Of a stretch of DNA of 35,473 nt, positions 8,785 through 17,911 are shown one piece after another. A program made the position numbers and the translations under genes. The notes beneath the pieces are model-generated. The model saw nothing but the letters and a program-made list of their open reading frames with translations. It had not been told where the DNA came from and searched no databases. The first letter of the stretch is position 1, and every line of letters starts with the position of its first letter. Origin of the DNA: Psychrobacter sp. (GTDB lineage Bacteria > Pseudomonadota > Gammaproteobacteria > Pseudomonadales > Moraxellaceae). The DNA lies in NCBI RefSeq assembly GCF_030454045.1, contig NZ_JAKDJE010000027.1, forward strand, positions 1-35,473, read 5' to 3'.

Positions 8785-9033
8785 ACGGTCTAACCTTGTT
8801 TACCTTAATACGGTCATTGTTTATTTTAGAAAGCAGTATTTTTAATGCGTCTGAGAATAGTCAATAGTCGTTACTTTTAGACATTACGCCGTCATTGTCA
8901 TGCTTTTTTCTGCATCTGTAGCTATCAGCCATTGTAGCTTAGAAGACTTACAGCATGGTACATTAGCGTCAACTTGTCACGTTTCTGTATCCACTCTGTA
9001 GGCGATATGTGTAAAGAACATAAAAACCCTTTC

Positions 9034-10368
9034 TCACTGCATGGCAGGGAAAAACACCAAGACCAGATGCAACCAACCTGCCAAGAAACCTGTCAAACCG
9101 CCGAGTATAATCAGCGTCATCTCATCTTCGCGAAAAGCGGGACGCAATAGGTTTTGAAACTCATCAGGGGATAGCGCGCGAATACGATCGCGAAATAGCC
9201 CAAATATTTTACTGGCACGGCTTTCATTAAGTTCAGGGTCTCGCAGTGGCACCATAGTCGCGACGATGGATTTGTCGATAATGGTATTTTTCAATTGCCC
9301 AAACTCGCGGCGACCCAGTCCAACCCGCAATGTGGTACTAATGACCGGCGATTCTAACACTTTATACAAATGCGATTTCATCAACTCACGCGTTTCGGCG
9401 GCGCGGTCACCATACATCATCTCATTCATGATGTTTTCTAAAGTGACCAAATCTTTGACCACAATCTCAGCAAAAACCTCAGACACTTCCTCTTGGCGCT
9501 TCATAAAACCGCCTTGGAAACGGTACTGCGCGATATGCGGCAGTTGCGGCTTAATAAATGGGAAACGGCTTTGTAGCACAAAAAACTTCACATACGGAAT
9601 AAAACGTGGCTCAACTGGGTTAAACACCATCCAAATCGCAATCCAGTTGGTCAAAAATCCCCAAATAGCGGCAAAAAACGGTACCGTCCAATGCTGCGGT
9701 ACCACCAAAAATATAAACATTTGGATAATACCGAATACAAGGCCAATCAAAGCACTGATATGCCAGATAAAATCAATCTCTTTTTGCCCAACTTTTAAAA
9801 ACATATTGACCATCAAACGCCGGTCACTTTCCATTTTATTGACAATCATTTTGCGCATATCGACCAAATCTTCGACATGATACGTCAAATCTGTCACAAG
9901 CGATTGCATGATGCTAGGCAGCTCTTTGTGGGCTTGAGCATAGACGCGGCGTTTTACCGCATAAGGCAAGTTGCCCCACAGTGCTGGCGAATGATCCAGC
10001 ATAATCTCATCAATCAATGGCTCAAGGTTTTTGTCCACCGTATCAGTGACAAATAACGCCATTTGCTCAGGTTCCATCGCTTGAAAAAATTCATCTAATG
10101 AGCCGAGTTTTGACAATGTCTGATCAACGATAACCCCTGATATTTTACCTGCCTTGCGTGGGACGATACCTTGCCAGCCGATACCTGGTAACCCAAAGAA
10201 TGGAAAATTTGGAATACGAATACCCCAAAACTTAATGGGATAAAACAGCATCTTGAGCGCCATCCATACATGCACCCACGTAACAAATGCCGTCACTGGT
10301 GGAATAGTTAGCATGGCAAAAAACTCTGGGTGCTCAGCGATCGTCTGCCACAATGAATTTATGTCCAT
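9034..10368 (-). CDS. DUF445 family membrane protein
   Basis: This 444-residue protein belongs to the DUF445 family, whose function is not established. The family hallmark, a membrane hairpin ending in a TN..AI/LK.MLF..P-like motif, appears twice: near residues 25-45 (VWMALKMLFYPIKFWG) and in the middle (GFLTNWIAIWMVFNPVEP). Between and after these are long amphipathic, charged helices. A last hydrophobic segment at the C-terminus (GGLTGFLAGWLHLVLVFF) suggests anchoring at both ends with a cytoplasmic or periplasmic coil between. I chose ATG at 10368 (MDINSLWQTIAEHPEFF). An in-frame TTG at 10455 would add 29 residues, but it has no ribosome binding site. The gene is monocistronic, between ccmF and mrdA. 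Confidence 0.85.
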   Translation of the reverse strand: MDINSLWQTIAEHPEFFAMLTIPPVTAFVTWVHVWMALKMLFYPIKFWGIRIPNFPFFGLPGIGWQGIVPRKAGKISGVIVDQTLSKLGSLDEFFQAMEPEQMALFVTDTVDKNLEPLIDEIMLDHSPALWGNLPYAVKRRVYAQAHKELPSIMQSLVTDLTYHVEDLVDMRKMIVNKMESDRRLMVNMFLKVGQKEIDFIWHISALIGLVFGIIQMFIFLVVPQHWTVPFFAAIWGFLTNWIAIWMVFNPVEPRFIPYVKFFVLQSRFPFIKPQLPHIAQYRFQGGFMKRQEEVSEVFAEIVVKDLVTLENIMNEMMYGDRAAETRELMKSHLYKVLESPVISTTLRVGLGRREFGQLKNTIIDKSIVATMVPLRDPELNESRASKIFGLFRDRIRALSPDEFQNLLRPAFREDEMTLIILGGLTGFLAGWLHLVLVFFPAMQ

Positions 10369-10862
10369 GACTTTTCTAGTTCCTGACAGGTTGATTGTCG
10401 TTGCTAATATGGTCGCGACTGATAACAAGCCGCTAGCAAAATTGAAACGTCTCAAAAAGACGCTCTGTCTCTAACCACTACTATAAAATAAATCGCCTGA
10501 TTTTAGCATACTTGCCATTTTTTAGCACATGGACACCCTTGGCAAGTTGTGACTAAAGATAACATCTTTTAAATCCTATATTGAGCCACAAATATACTGA
10601 GATAGCGCATCGCTTATGCAATATATGACCACAACAAAATAAGCATCTGAGTACTGCGTCGTCTCATTTGTTCTGTTATAATTTGTAGTGCAAAAAGAAA
10701 GACTGCCTGCGTACTAGCTGACGCATTTTTATTTTGAGTCACACCCCTCTATGTAATTGAAATACTTTGCATTATCCTTTAGACTCACCGCGTTTTGGTT
10801 AACCAACCTGCCCTTTTACCTCTTTATTACTGACTCACTGACCGATTGGGCTCTGATTTCCT
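10369..10862. other. Intergenic region between the DUF445 gene and mrdA
   Basis: 494 bases separate these divergent genes. I see an extended -10 promoter toward mrdA (10674-10682) and no credible gene. No terminator or strong palindrome is apparent. Confidence 0.7.
10674..10682 (+). promoter_or_regulatory. Extended -10 promoter for mrdA
   Basis: TGTTATAAT is a TGn-extended perfect -10 element about 180 bases upstream of the mrdA start. The -35 region is weak, which is tolerated in extended -10 promoters. It is the best promoter candidate in this gap, and it would leave a long leader. Confidence 0.45.
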
Positions 10863-12848
10863 ATGAATAAACCACTAACTCCCAATACCGATAAGGTCAA
10901 TAGTATTTTTACCAACCGTATTATCATATTTGGTATTTTGATATTGTTAGGTTTGGGTGGTTTGATAACCCGTTATGGGTATTTGCAAGTCTATGCTCAT
11001 GATAAGTACACCACCCAGTCAGATAATAATCGCATTAAACTGATATCAGCGCCGCCCAGTCGCGGTTATATCTATGATCGTAATGGGATTATTTTGGCTG
11101 ACAACCAGCCAGTTTTTACCGCCATGCTAAGCCCTGATGAGGTTGACAACCCTGAGCGCACGCTCAGCTTGCTGGCGCCTATTTTTGATTTGACAGCAGA
11201 AGACATCACTGACATTTTGGCGCGCTTAAGTAAAAACAAAAACGATCCTGTGACTATCAAAATTGATCTCACAGAGGCGCAGTTAGCCCAGTTTAGTGAG
11301 CGTAAGCCCTTCTTTCGCGGTGTCTCTATCCAAAGCAAACTGACGCGTGATTATCCTTATGATGAGCTGTTTGCTCATGTTATCGGTTATGTTGGTCGCA
11401 TTAATGATAAAGAGTCTAAACGTATCGATAAAGACCGCTATGCGGGTACTGATCTGATCGGTAAGATTGGTATCGAAGACTATTACGAAGATATTTTGCT
11501 TGGGCAACCTGGTTATCAGTCGGTAGAAACAGATGCTCACGGCAATATCCTACGTCAATTGGATACCAAACCGCCTACCTCAGGCAACGATATCACGTTG
11601 AGCTTAGATTATGGGCTGCAAAAGGTCGCCCAACAACAATTAGATGGCCGCCGCGGTGCCATCGTAGCGATAGATCCCAAAAACGGCGACGTGCTGGCCT
11701 TTGTCAGTAACCCAAGCTATGATCCAAATCCTTTTATCTCAGGGATTTCGTTCAAAGACTATGATGCCCTGCGAGAAGATCTCGATCAGCCCTTGTACAA
11801 TCGCGCCCTCCAAGGGACATACCCACCTGGTTCGACCATCAAACCATTCGAGGGTCTAGGTGGCATTCACTATGGCTTGCGAGATTGGAATAGTACCATT
11901 TATGATCCTGGCTATTTTAGCTTGCCAGGAGACAGCCATCGGTTTCGTGATTGGAAACGTGGCGGTCATGGCACGGTCGATCTAAAAAAATCTATCCAAA
12001 TGTCGGTTGATACTTACTATTATAAGCTGGCTTATGAGATGGGTATCCAGCGCTTACACGACTGGATGGTGCGCTTTGGTTTTGGTGATAAGACTGGTAT
12101 TGATCTTCCTAACGAAAAATCAGGCATCATGCCCTCACCAAAGTGGAAAAAAGACACGTATGATAAAGACTGGCTGCCGGGTGAAACCATTTCTGTCAGT
12201 ATCGGGCAAGGCTATTTCTTAGCCACGCCATTGCAGATTGCTAATGCCACTGCCATGACCGCCAGTAAAGGTAATCATATTACCCCGCATTTGCTCAAGA
12301 GCAGTGACGGCGCAGCAGAAGTCAAAATCATCGACAAACCTGATGGTAAAATCGACTATAACGGTCAGCCCTCTGACTGGTTACGTATGCATGATGCAAT
12401 GGAAAGCGTGGTAGAAAACGGTACTGGACGCGGTATCTATACCCCGCGCTATCGTATCGCTGGCAAGACAGGGACAGCACAGGTAAAGTCTATCGCTCAA
12501 GGCAAACGCTATGATAAATCAGCGATTGACAAGCGTCACTGGGATCATGCGTGGTTCAATGGCTTTGCGCCCGTAGAAGATCCACAGATTGCACTTGCCG
12601 TATTAGTCGAAAACGGTGGCGGTGGTAGTACGACTGCCGCGCCTATTGGCCGTGCTCTATTTGACTACTGGATGGTACAACGCAAAACTGATCCGATATT
12701 GCCGCCGTCCGCTGATGAGCTAAAAATCATCAAGCGCCAAAAGGCCTTTGAGAAAGCCATGAAGGATGCCTTGCGTGAAAAAGAAGCAAAAGCGTTAGCA
12801 GAACAAGAAGCGGCAGAGGCACAAGCAGCAGCAGCAACCTCAGAATAA
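10863..12848 (+). CDS. mrdA: Penicillin-binding protein 2 (peptidoglycan D,D-transpeptidase)
   Basis: PBP2 crosslinks peptidoglycan during cell elongation in the rod complex. It has one N-terminal membrane anchor (about residues 20-42) and a dimerisation domain. The transpeptidase domain shows all three catalytic motifs: SxxK at S324 (PPGSTIKP), SxD at S381-V-D383, and KTGT at K535. SRGYIYDRNG is the usual pedestal motif. At 661 residues it is slightly longer than E. coli PBP2 (633) because of a Lys/Glu/Ala-rich tail after about residue 620. The ATG at 10863 has no clear ribosome binding site. No rodA follows; rsmD comes next after 89 bases. Confidence 0.95.
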   Translation: MNKPLTPNTDKVNSIFTNRIIIFGILILLGLGGLITRYGYLQVYAHDKYTTQSDNNRIKLISAPPSRGYIYDRNGIILADNQPVFTAMLSPDEVDNPERTLSLLAPIFDLTAEDITDILARLSKNKNDPVTIKIDLTEAQLAQFSERKPFFRGVSIQSKLTRDYPYDELFAHVIGYVGRINDKESKRIDKDRYAGTDLIGKIGIEDYYEDILLGQPGYQSVETDAHGNILRQLDTKPPTSGNDITLSLDYGLQKVAQQQLDGRRGAIVAIDPKNGDVLAFVSNPSYDPNPFISGISFKDYDALREDLDQPLYNRALQGTYPPGSTIKPFEGLGGIHYGLRDWNSTIYDPGYFSLPGDSHRFRDWKRGGHGTVDLKKSIQMSVDTYYYKLAYEMGIQRLHDWMVRFGFGDKTGIDLPNEKSGIMPSPKWKKDTYDKDWLPGETISVSIGQGYFLATPLQIANATAMTASKGNHITPHLLKSSDGAAEVKIIDKPDGKIDYNGQPSDWLRMHDAMESVVENGTGRGIYTPRYRIAGKTGTAQVKSIAQGKRYDKSAIDKRHWDHAWFNGFAPVEDPQIALAVLVENGGGGSTTAAPIGRALFDYWMVQRKTDPILPPSADELKIIKRQKAFEKAMKDALREKEAKALAEQEAAEAQAAAATSE

Positions 12849-12937
12849 CAGCCGCTTTAATAGACATTTCTAATTATTCACCATTATGTCTATTCAGTAA
12901 AAACGGCTCAGTAAAAGACAATAAAAGAGACACGAGC

Positions 12938-13621
12938 ATGAAAAAACCCTCACGCGGACGCGCAGCAAAAAAAACTCCTCAAGCAAAAAGTTCGGCGGGT
13001 GATGTTCGTATCATCGGTGGGCAGTTTAAACGCCGCATTGTCAGCTTCATCGAGGCAGATGGCCTGCGCCCAACACCCGACCGCTTGCGAGAGACATTAT
13101 TTAACTGGTTATTGGCCGATATTCACGGTGCACGCGTACTCGATAGCTGTGCAGGCAGTGGCGTATTAGGGTTTGAGGCGTTGTCCCGCGGCGCAGCTCA
13201 CACCACTTTTATCGAAGTTAACACGGCACAAAGCAATATGCTACGTCAAAGTGCTGAGCAATTACGCCTTGATACCGCAGCTTACACGGTTATCACTGGC
13301 ACGGCTGAGCAAGTACTGAGTCAACACCAGCCGATTGAGCACCCGTTTGATATCGTATTCATCGATCCCCCTTATGCTCAGGATCTATGGCAGCCTATTT
13401 TGACCGCCTTGATTACTCGTAATTTAATAGACACAAATACGCTAATTTACTTAGAAGCGGATAAAGATTTAACACCTCAGCTTGAGCAACTAGAAGAGCA
13501 GCTTAATGAAAATCGCGACGCCCAACTAGAGACAACTCAGCAAACGATATGCTTTGAATGCTTGAAACAAACCAAAGTTGGACAAGTTGTTGCTGGACTT
13601 TATCAGCTGTCATTGTCATAA
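12938..13621 (+). CDS. rsmD: 16S rRNA (guanine-N2)-methyltransferase RsmD
   Basis: RsmD methylates G966 of 16S rRNA (E. coli numbering) during 30S assembly. After a basic N-terminal tail, the family start DVRIIGGQFKRRIV and the segment GLRPTPDRLRETLFNWL are clear. The SAM-binding motif VLDSCAGSGVLGFEALSRGA and the catalytic FIDPPYAQ follow. At 227 residues it is a little longer than E. coli RsmD (198), through the Lys/Ala-rich N-terminus and an insertion near the C-terminus rich in Glu and Gln. Co-transcription with mrdA is possible. Confidence 0.93.
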   Translation: MKKPSRGRAAKKTPQAKSSAGDVRIIGGQFKRRIVSFIEADGLRPTPDRLRETLFNWLLADIHGARVLDSCAGSGVLGFEALSRGAAHTTFIEVNTAQSNMLRQSAEQLRLDTAAYTVITGTAEQVLSQHQPIEHPFDIVFIDPPYAQDLWQPILTALITRNLIDTNTLIYLEADKDLTPQLEQLEEQLNENRDAQLETTQQTICFECLKQTKVGQVVAGLYQLSLS

Positions 13622-13629
13622 TTACACCC

Positions 13630-13663
13630 TAATTGCTAAGCGCATCATTAGCAATTATTTGTT
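13630..13663 (+). terminator. Likely terminator after rsmD
   Basis: TAATTGCTAA (13630-13639) pairs with TTAGCAATTA (13648-13657) around an eight-base loop, followed by TTTGTT. The stem is AT-rich and the T-run is interrupted, so strength is uncertain. Confidence 0.5.
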
Positions 13664-13775
13664 AAGCAATATCTAGTAAAACCCTTCAATACCTGTAAAA
13701 ATGTCTAAAACCGCTTAAAAACTGGCCAAACGCTACAGTTTAATGTATAAAGGCGAAAATAAACCCCAATGCAGC

Positions 13776-13804
13776 TTGCAAGCGTAGGCGCTACTGCTTA
13801 TAAT
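13776..13804 (+). promoter_or_regulatory. Promoter of the rplM-rpsI operon
   Basis: TTGCAA (13776-13781) and a perfect TATAAT (13799-13804) are spaced by 17 bases, a near-consensus sigma-70 promoter. Transcription would begin near 13811 and give a leader of about 64 bases. Confidence 0.8.
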
Positions 13805-13818
13805 GTGCAGTCTGTTTT

Positions 13819-13849
13819 TTGAGAGCCCCGTTCCCAGCTAAACTCTCAA
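13819..13849 (+). promoter_or_regulatory. Hairpin in the rplM-rpsI leader
   Basis: TTGAGAG (13819-13825) pairs with CTCTCAA (13843-13849) around a 17-base loop, between the predicted start of transcription and the rplM ribosome binding site. L13 is known to repress its own operon through the leader in E. coli; that this hairpin does so here is inference. Confidence 0.4.
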
Positions 13850-13874
13850 CGAATTCTAATTTTAAGGTTTTATC

Positions 13875-14303
13875 ATGAAAACACTTAGTGCAAAACCAGC
13901 TGAAGTGACCCATGACTGGTATGTCGTAGATGCTGACGGCAAAACCCTTGGTCGCTTAGCCACTCAAATCGCAACTCGCTTACGTGGCAAGCACAAACCT
14001 TCTTATACCCCGCACGTAGATACTGGTGACTTTATTGTTGTCATCAACGCAGAAAAAATCGCGGTAACGGGTAAGAAAGCGCAAGACAAAAAGTACTATC
14101 GTCACAGTGGCTACCCAGGTGGTATTAAAGAAACCAACTTCACAAAGCTGATTGCACATAAGCCTGAAGATGTTCTACACAAAGCAGTTAAGGGTATGCT
14201 TCCAAAGGGCCCTCTTGGCTATGCGATGATCAAGAAGCTGAAACTATATGCGGGTACTGAACATCCACATACTGCACAGCAACCTAAAGAACTAGACATC
14301 TAA
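13875..14303 (+). CDS. rplM: 50S ribosomal protein L13
   Basis: The protein is 142 residues, the same length as in E. coli, with the family start MKTLSAKPAEVTHDWYVVDA. The conserved segments GRLATQIATRLRGKHKP, DTGDFIVVINAEKIAVTGKK and the MLPKGPLG motif near residue 115 are all present. L13 binds 23S rRNA early in 50S assembly. The ATG follows TTAAGG. It is co-transcribed with rpsI, ten bases downstream, in the universal L13-S9 pair. Confidence 0.98.
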   Translation: MKTLSAKPAEVTHDWYVVDADGKTLGRLATQIATRLRGKHKPSYTPHVDTGDFIVVINAEKIAVTGKKAQDKKYYRHSGYPGGIKETNFTKLIAHKPEDVLHKAVKGMLPKGPLGYAMIKKLKLYAGTEHPHTAQQPKELDI

Positions 14304-14313
14304 GGATATACTT

Positions 14314-14700
14314 ATGGAACGCAATTACGGAACTGGTCGCCGCAAGACGTCTACTGCTCGTGTCTTTTTATCAAAAGGTACTGGTAGTATCGTTGTTAAC
14401 GGTAAGCCACTAGACGAATACTTCAGCCGCGAAACCTCACGCATGGTTGTTCGTCAGCCACTAGAACTACTAGACTCTGCTAACGAATATGACCTATATG
14501 TTACGGTTGCAGGCGGTGGTATCAGTGGTCAAGCGGGCGCAATTCGCCACGGCATTACACGTGCCTTGATCGAAGCTGACGAAACTTTAAAACCTGCCCT
14601 AAAAGCAGCTGGTTTTGTTACTCGTGATTCACGTCAAGTTGAACGTAAGAAACTGGGTCTACGTAAAGCACGTAAACGTCCACAGTTCTCAAAACGTTAA
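14314..14700 (+). CDS. rpsI: 30S ribosomal protein S9
   Basis: At 128 residues it is close to E. coli S9 (130). It shows the conserved YGTGRRKTSTARVFL, the GGGISGQAGAIRHGITRAL segment, and the basic C-terminal tail ending KRPQFSKR that reaches the ribosomal P site. TAAGGA lies just before the start. It is the second gene of the rplM operon. Confidence 0.98.
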   Translation: MERNYGTGRRKTSTARVFLSKGTGSIVVNGKPLDEYFSRETSRMVVRQPLELLDSANEYDLYVTVAGGGISGQAGAIRHGITRALIEADETLKPALKAAGFVTRDSRQVERKKLGLRKARKRPQFSKR

Positions 14701-15012
14701 TCAAAGCCCTTTCTTATTTTTTTGCTGCTGTTGTCTTTTTCTCGGAGCGTCAGTAGCAAAATTTAGTAAGAAGTTGGTTTTGCAGAGCCTTATAAGCTGT
14801 TTACAGTTTATAAGGCTTTTTTGTGCTTATTGATAAAGCGTTAGCTATACGCTTAACGCCCTTTTGAATATCTGCATGTATGTTCTATATGAAGACTGTA
14901 TAGTAGAAATCTTATAAAAATTCTAGCTTGCAAAGCGTTTGACGCTACCCCATCATATCAATAACTTTTCATCATTAGCTGCCATGTATATACAGTGCGG
15001 CAGAAGGATATT
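14701..15012. other. Intergenic region between rpsI and the acyltransferase gene
   Basis: 312 bases hold the rpsI terminator (14786-14823) and a weak promoter candidate for the next gene (TTGACG 14939-14944, TAACTT 14962-14967, 17-base spacing). No gene is apparent. Confidence 0.6.
14786..14823 (+). terminator. Rho-independent terminator of rplM-rpsI
   Basis: AGCCTTATAA (14786-14795) pairs with TTATAAGGCT (14808-14817); the apical CTG/CAG can extend the stem. Ts follow. Confidence 0.85.
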
Positions 15013-16104
15013 ATGAAAGCGCCAGAACAATACGATCCTAGTAAACCCTCCAACACTAACGGCATACCACCATCTAGTAGGCAGCAATCCAATAAGTCGC
15101 CTGCGATACCTGCAGGCACGCCAACGATTACGCAGAATCACAAACGTACCGCACAAGCAGAGAATAAGCCATTTCAGTGGCAATTTTTATTGCCAAAATA
15201 TTGGGGTGTTTGGTTGTTGTTTTTGGTAATGCTACCTATGATATATTTGCCACTGCGCTGGCAGTTTTGGCTGGGGCGTCAGCTTGGTCGTTTGATTTAT
15301 AGAACTGCAGGCTCCCGTAGGCGTGATACTCTAATCAATCTAAGACTGGCGTTTCCAGAAAAGCCAGAAGCTGAGCGTGAGTTGATGGCAAAGCAAGTCT
15401 TTGTCAACCAAGGTATTGGTGTCTTTGAAACCTTATGTGCTTGGTTTCGCCCAAATATTTTCACCAGAACGGTGTCTATCTCTGGATTACAGCACATAGT
15501 TAATGCGCAAAACGAGCAGCGTCCCGTTATTTTGCTAGGGGCGCATTATACGATGCTCGATTTGGGCGGGCTGCTGTCTGCGCAATTCTTCCCTGTCGAT
15601 TGTATGTACCGTACGCAAAATAACCCTTTACTGGACTGGTTTATCTATAATGGTCGTACCAATATATTCGGTAAGCAAATCTCCAGCCGTGACATGCGAA
15701 GCCTAGTCACCTCTATCAAAGCAGGTCACGTAATTTGGTATTCTCCTGATCAAGACTATGGTCTTAAACAAGGGGTTATGGCGCCATTCTTTGGCGTGCC
15801 AGCAGCGACCATCACCGCATCACGCCGTATGGCAAAACTGGGCAGCAAAACGCATCCGCCCGCAGTGATGGCACTACACACCTATCGGCAAACGCCAGAT
15901 AATCTGCCTCGCGGCAAGCGACCTCATTATCACCTGACCATCACCCCAGAGCTTGAGAACTACCCAAGTCAAGATGAGGTTGCGGATGCCACTCGGGTTA
16001 ATGAAGTTTTAGAGGGACTCATACGTATTGATCCGACTCAGTGGATGTGGTTTCATCGCCGCTTTAAACATGGGCCAAATGGTCGTACGGATATCTATAA
16101 GTAG
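15013..16104 (+). CDS. LpxL/HtrB-family lipid A acyltransferase
   Basis: Members transfer a secondary (late) acyl chain from acyl-ACP to lipid A precursors at the inner membrane. The catalytic HxxxxD motif is in LLGAHYTMLDLGG, and the family segments WYSPDQDYG, FFGVPAATITASRRMA and the C-terminal PTQWMWFHRRFK are clear. One membrane segment lies near residues 60-76. The protein is 363 residues, longer than E. coli LpxL (306), because of about 50 N-terminal residues rich in Ser, Pro, Asn and Gln. I chose ATG at 15013 because AAGGA precedes it; a GTG at 14995 has no such site. Sequence alone does not separate LpxL, LpxP and LpxM, so no symbol is given. Confidence 0.9.
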   Translation: MKAPEQYDPSKPSNTNGIPPSSRQQSNKSPAIPAGTPTITQNHKRTAQAENKPFQWQFLLPKYWGVWLLFLVMLPMIYLPLRWQFWLGRQLGRLIYRTAGSRRRDTLINLRLAFPEKPEAERELMAKQVFVNQGIGVFETLCAWFRPNIFTRTVSISGLQHIVNAQNEQRPVILLGAHYTMLDLGGLLSAQFFPVDCMYRTQNNPLLDWFIYNGRTNIFGKQISSRDMRSLVTSIKAGHVIWYSPDQDYGLKQGVMAPFFGVPAATITASRRMAKLGSKTHPPAVMALHTYRQTPDNLPRGKRPHYHLTITPELENYPSQDEVADATRVNEVLEGLIRIDPTQWMWFHRRFKHGPNGRTDIYK

Positions 16105-16134
16105 GCCTTTATTTTCAAAAGGACTGATAAAATT

Positions 16135-16143
16135 TGCTATACT
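16135..16143 (+). promoter_or_regulatory. Possible extended -10 promoter for trpS
   Basis: TGCTATACT is a TGn-extended -10 about 70 bases before trpS. A second perfect TATAAT lies at 16178-16183, closer to the gene, without a clear -35. Either may drive trpS and the genes after it. Confidence 0.35.
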
Positions 16144-16212
16144 TTGTAACTGCTATTTTGCACTTTTAGTCACGCATTATAATAATTTGACAAACAAAAC
16201 AACGGATTTTTC

Positions 16213-17283
16213 ATGAGCGACAATCACAGTTCTGGACAAGTAGCCTCACATAGACGCATTTTGACAGGGATCAAACCTACAGGTATTCCGCACCTTGGTA
16301 ACTATGTTGGCGCGATTCGTCCGGCCATCCAGTCTATTCAAAACAGCGATAGCGACGCTTTTTTCTTCTTAGCGGATTATCACAGCATTATTGGTTGCCA
16401 TGACCCAGCGATCATCCACGAGTCAACCAAAGCCATTGCTGCTACTTGGATTGCCTGTGGTCTCGATCCTGAGCGTGTGACCTTTTATCGTCAGTCAGAT
16501 GTGCCTGAGATTTTGGAGTTATCATGGATTTTGAGCTCCTCATGTGCCAAAGGACTTATGAACCGCGCTCATGCCTACAAAGCAGCGGTCGATGCTAATA
16601 TGGAAAAAGAAGACGTTGATCCTGACCAAGGGATTAACATGGGGTTGTTTGGCTACCCTGTGTTGATGGCTGCTGATATTTTGATGTTTAATGCCACGCA
16701 TGTACCTGTTGGCCGTGACCAAATTCAGCACATTGAAATGGCGCGTGATATAGCAGGTACATTTAATCATCGTTACAAGCCATTGTTCACTGAGCCTGAG
16801 GCCCTGGTCGACGATAATACGCCGCTACTCACAGGTCTCGATGGTCGCAAAATGAGCAAAAGCTATAACAACGTGATTCCGTTGTTTGGCGAGTTTAATA
16901 GCCAAGCCAATCCTGAAAAAATGATGCGTAAGGCCATCATGCGTATTGTGACCAACTCACAATTGCCAGAAGAGCCAAAAGATCCTGACGCGTCAGCAAT
17001 TTTTGAGATTTATAAAGCGTTTGCTACGCCTGAAGAAATTGCTAATTTGCGTGCGCAGTATGAATCAGGTATTGGCTGGGGAGACGCCAAAGAGCAGTTG
17101 TTCCAACAAATCAATAACGAGATCGCCCCTTTCCGCGCACGCTATCAAGAATTGATGGCAAATCCAAAAGAGCTGGAAGAAATCTTGCAAATGGGCGCAG
17201 ATAAAGCCCGTCGTCATAGCCGTAAGCAGCTGGATAAAGCCCGCCGTGCCATTGGTATTCGTCCACTAGCAAAGCTTAAATAA
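16213..17283 (+). CDS. trpS: Tryptophanyl-tRNA synthetase
   Basis: TrpS charges tRNA-Trp. This is a class I synthetase: the HIGH-type motif is HLGN at residues 27-30 within KPTGIPHLGNYVGAI, and the KMSKS motif is at about 213-217 (GRKMSKSYNN). The MGLFGYPVLMAADIL segment and HVPVGRDQIQHIEMARDIA are typical of the family. At 356 residues it is slightly longer than E. coli TrpS (334). A methyltransferase gene starts 20 bases after its stop. Confidence 0.96.
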   Translation: MSDNHSSGQVASHRRILTGIKPTGIPHLGNYVGAIRPAIQSIQNSDSDAFFFLADYHSIIGCHDPAIIHESTKAIAATWIACGLDPERVTFYRQSDVPEILELSWILSSSCAKGLMNRAHAYKAAVDANMEKEDVDPDQGINMGLFGYPVLMAADILMFNATHVPVGRDQIQHIEMARDIAGTFNHRYKPLFTEPEALVDDNTPLLTGLDGRKMSKSYNNVIPLFGEFNSQANPEKMMRKAIMRIVTNSQLPEEPKDPDASAIFEIYKAFATPEEIANLRAQYESGIGWGDAKEQLFQQINNEIAPFRARYQELMANPKELEEILQMGADKARRHSRKQLDKARRAIGIRPLAKLK

Positions 17284-17303
17284 ATGACTTCTGATCGTTT
17301 ATA

Positions 17304-17906
17304 ATGCCGACATTTAATCCAAGCCATTTTTTATCTTACTGTCAGTCTTTATACGAGGCTGACAGTACGTATGACTCTGAACAATCCAATCGGCTGGCTC
17401 GTCATCGCCATGTCGAACCAGATGCGGCGCAGTTTTTGGCCAATATTGCCACGATCAGACAGCCCAAAAAGGTACTAGAGATTGGTACCTCGACGGGCTT
17501 TTCGACATTGTGGCTGGCGTATGGTCTGCGGCATCAGGCTGAATGTGACTTTATATCGTTAGACATCGACAAAAGCCGCAGTGAAGCTGCTCACCAGCAT
17601 CTGCAAAATACGGGGCTGTCTGCGTCTGTTCGACTCATCGTGCAAGATGCCTTGATTTTTTTAAATAGCAATGAAGACGTCTTTGACTTGGTTTTTTTGG
17701 ATGCAGAGCGGCCATACTATCTTGATTATATCGAAGGTCTGCATAACGCATTGGACGTCGGTAGTGTACTAATCGTCGATAATGTCATCTCTCATCGCGA
17801 TGAGGTGAGCAAGTTCTTGGCAGCCTTTATCAACAACCCTCGTTATCTTTGTCACACGCTAGATATTGGTGCTGGACTATTTATGGCAGTGCGCCAGGAA
17901 CATTAA
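17304..17906 (+). CDS. SAM-dependent O-methyltransferase (class I, O-MT 3 type)
   Basis: A 200-residue class I methyltransferase resembling the bacterial catechol/caffeoyl-CoA O-methyltransferase group. The SAM-binding motif VLEIGTSTGFSTLWLA lies near residues 58-73. The acidic FISLDIDKSR ends strand 2, DLVFLDAERPYYLDYI is the motif IV region, and GSVLIVDNVI follows. The substrate cannot be told from sequence. The ATG at 17304 lacks a clear ribosome binding site, so translation may be coupled to trpS. The scpA start is only five bases after its stop, so trpS, this gene, scpA and probably scpB form a transcription unit. Confidence 0.85.
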   Translation: MPTFNPSHFLSYCQSLYEADSTYDSEQSNRLARHRHVEPDAAQFLANIATIRQPKKVLEIGTSTGFSTLWLAYGLRHQAECDFISLDIDKSRSEAAHQHLQNTGLSASVRLIVQDALIFLNSNEDVFDLVFLDAERPYYLDYIEGLHNALDVGSVLIVDNVISHRDEVSKFLAAFINNPRYLCHTLDIGAGLFMAVRQEH

Positions 17907-17911
17907 GACTT

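Noticed and set aside
9266..9880. Open frame of 204 codons on the plus strand
   Set aside because: It lies wholly opposite the DUF445 gene, has low-quality composition and no ribosome binding site; it is a shadow of the real gene.
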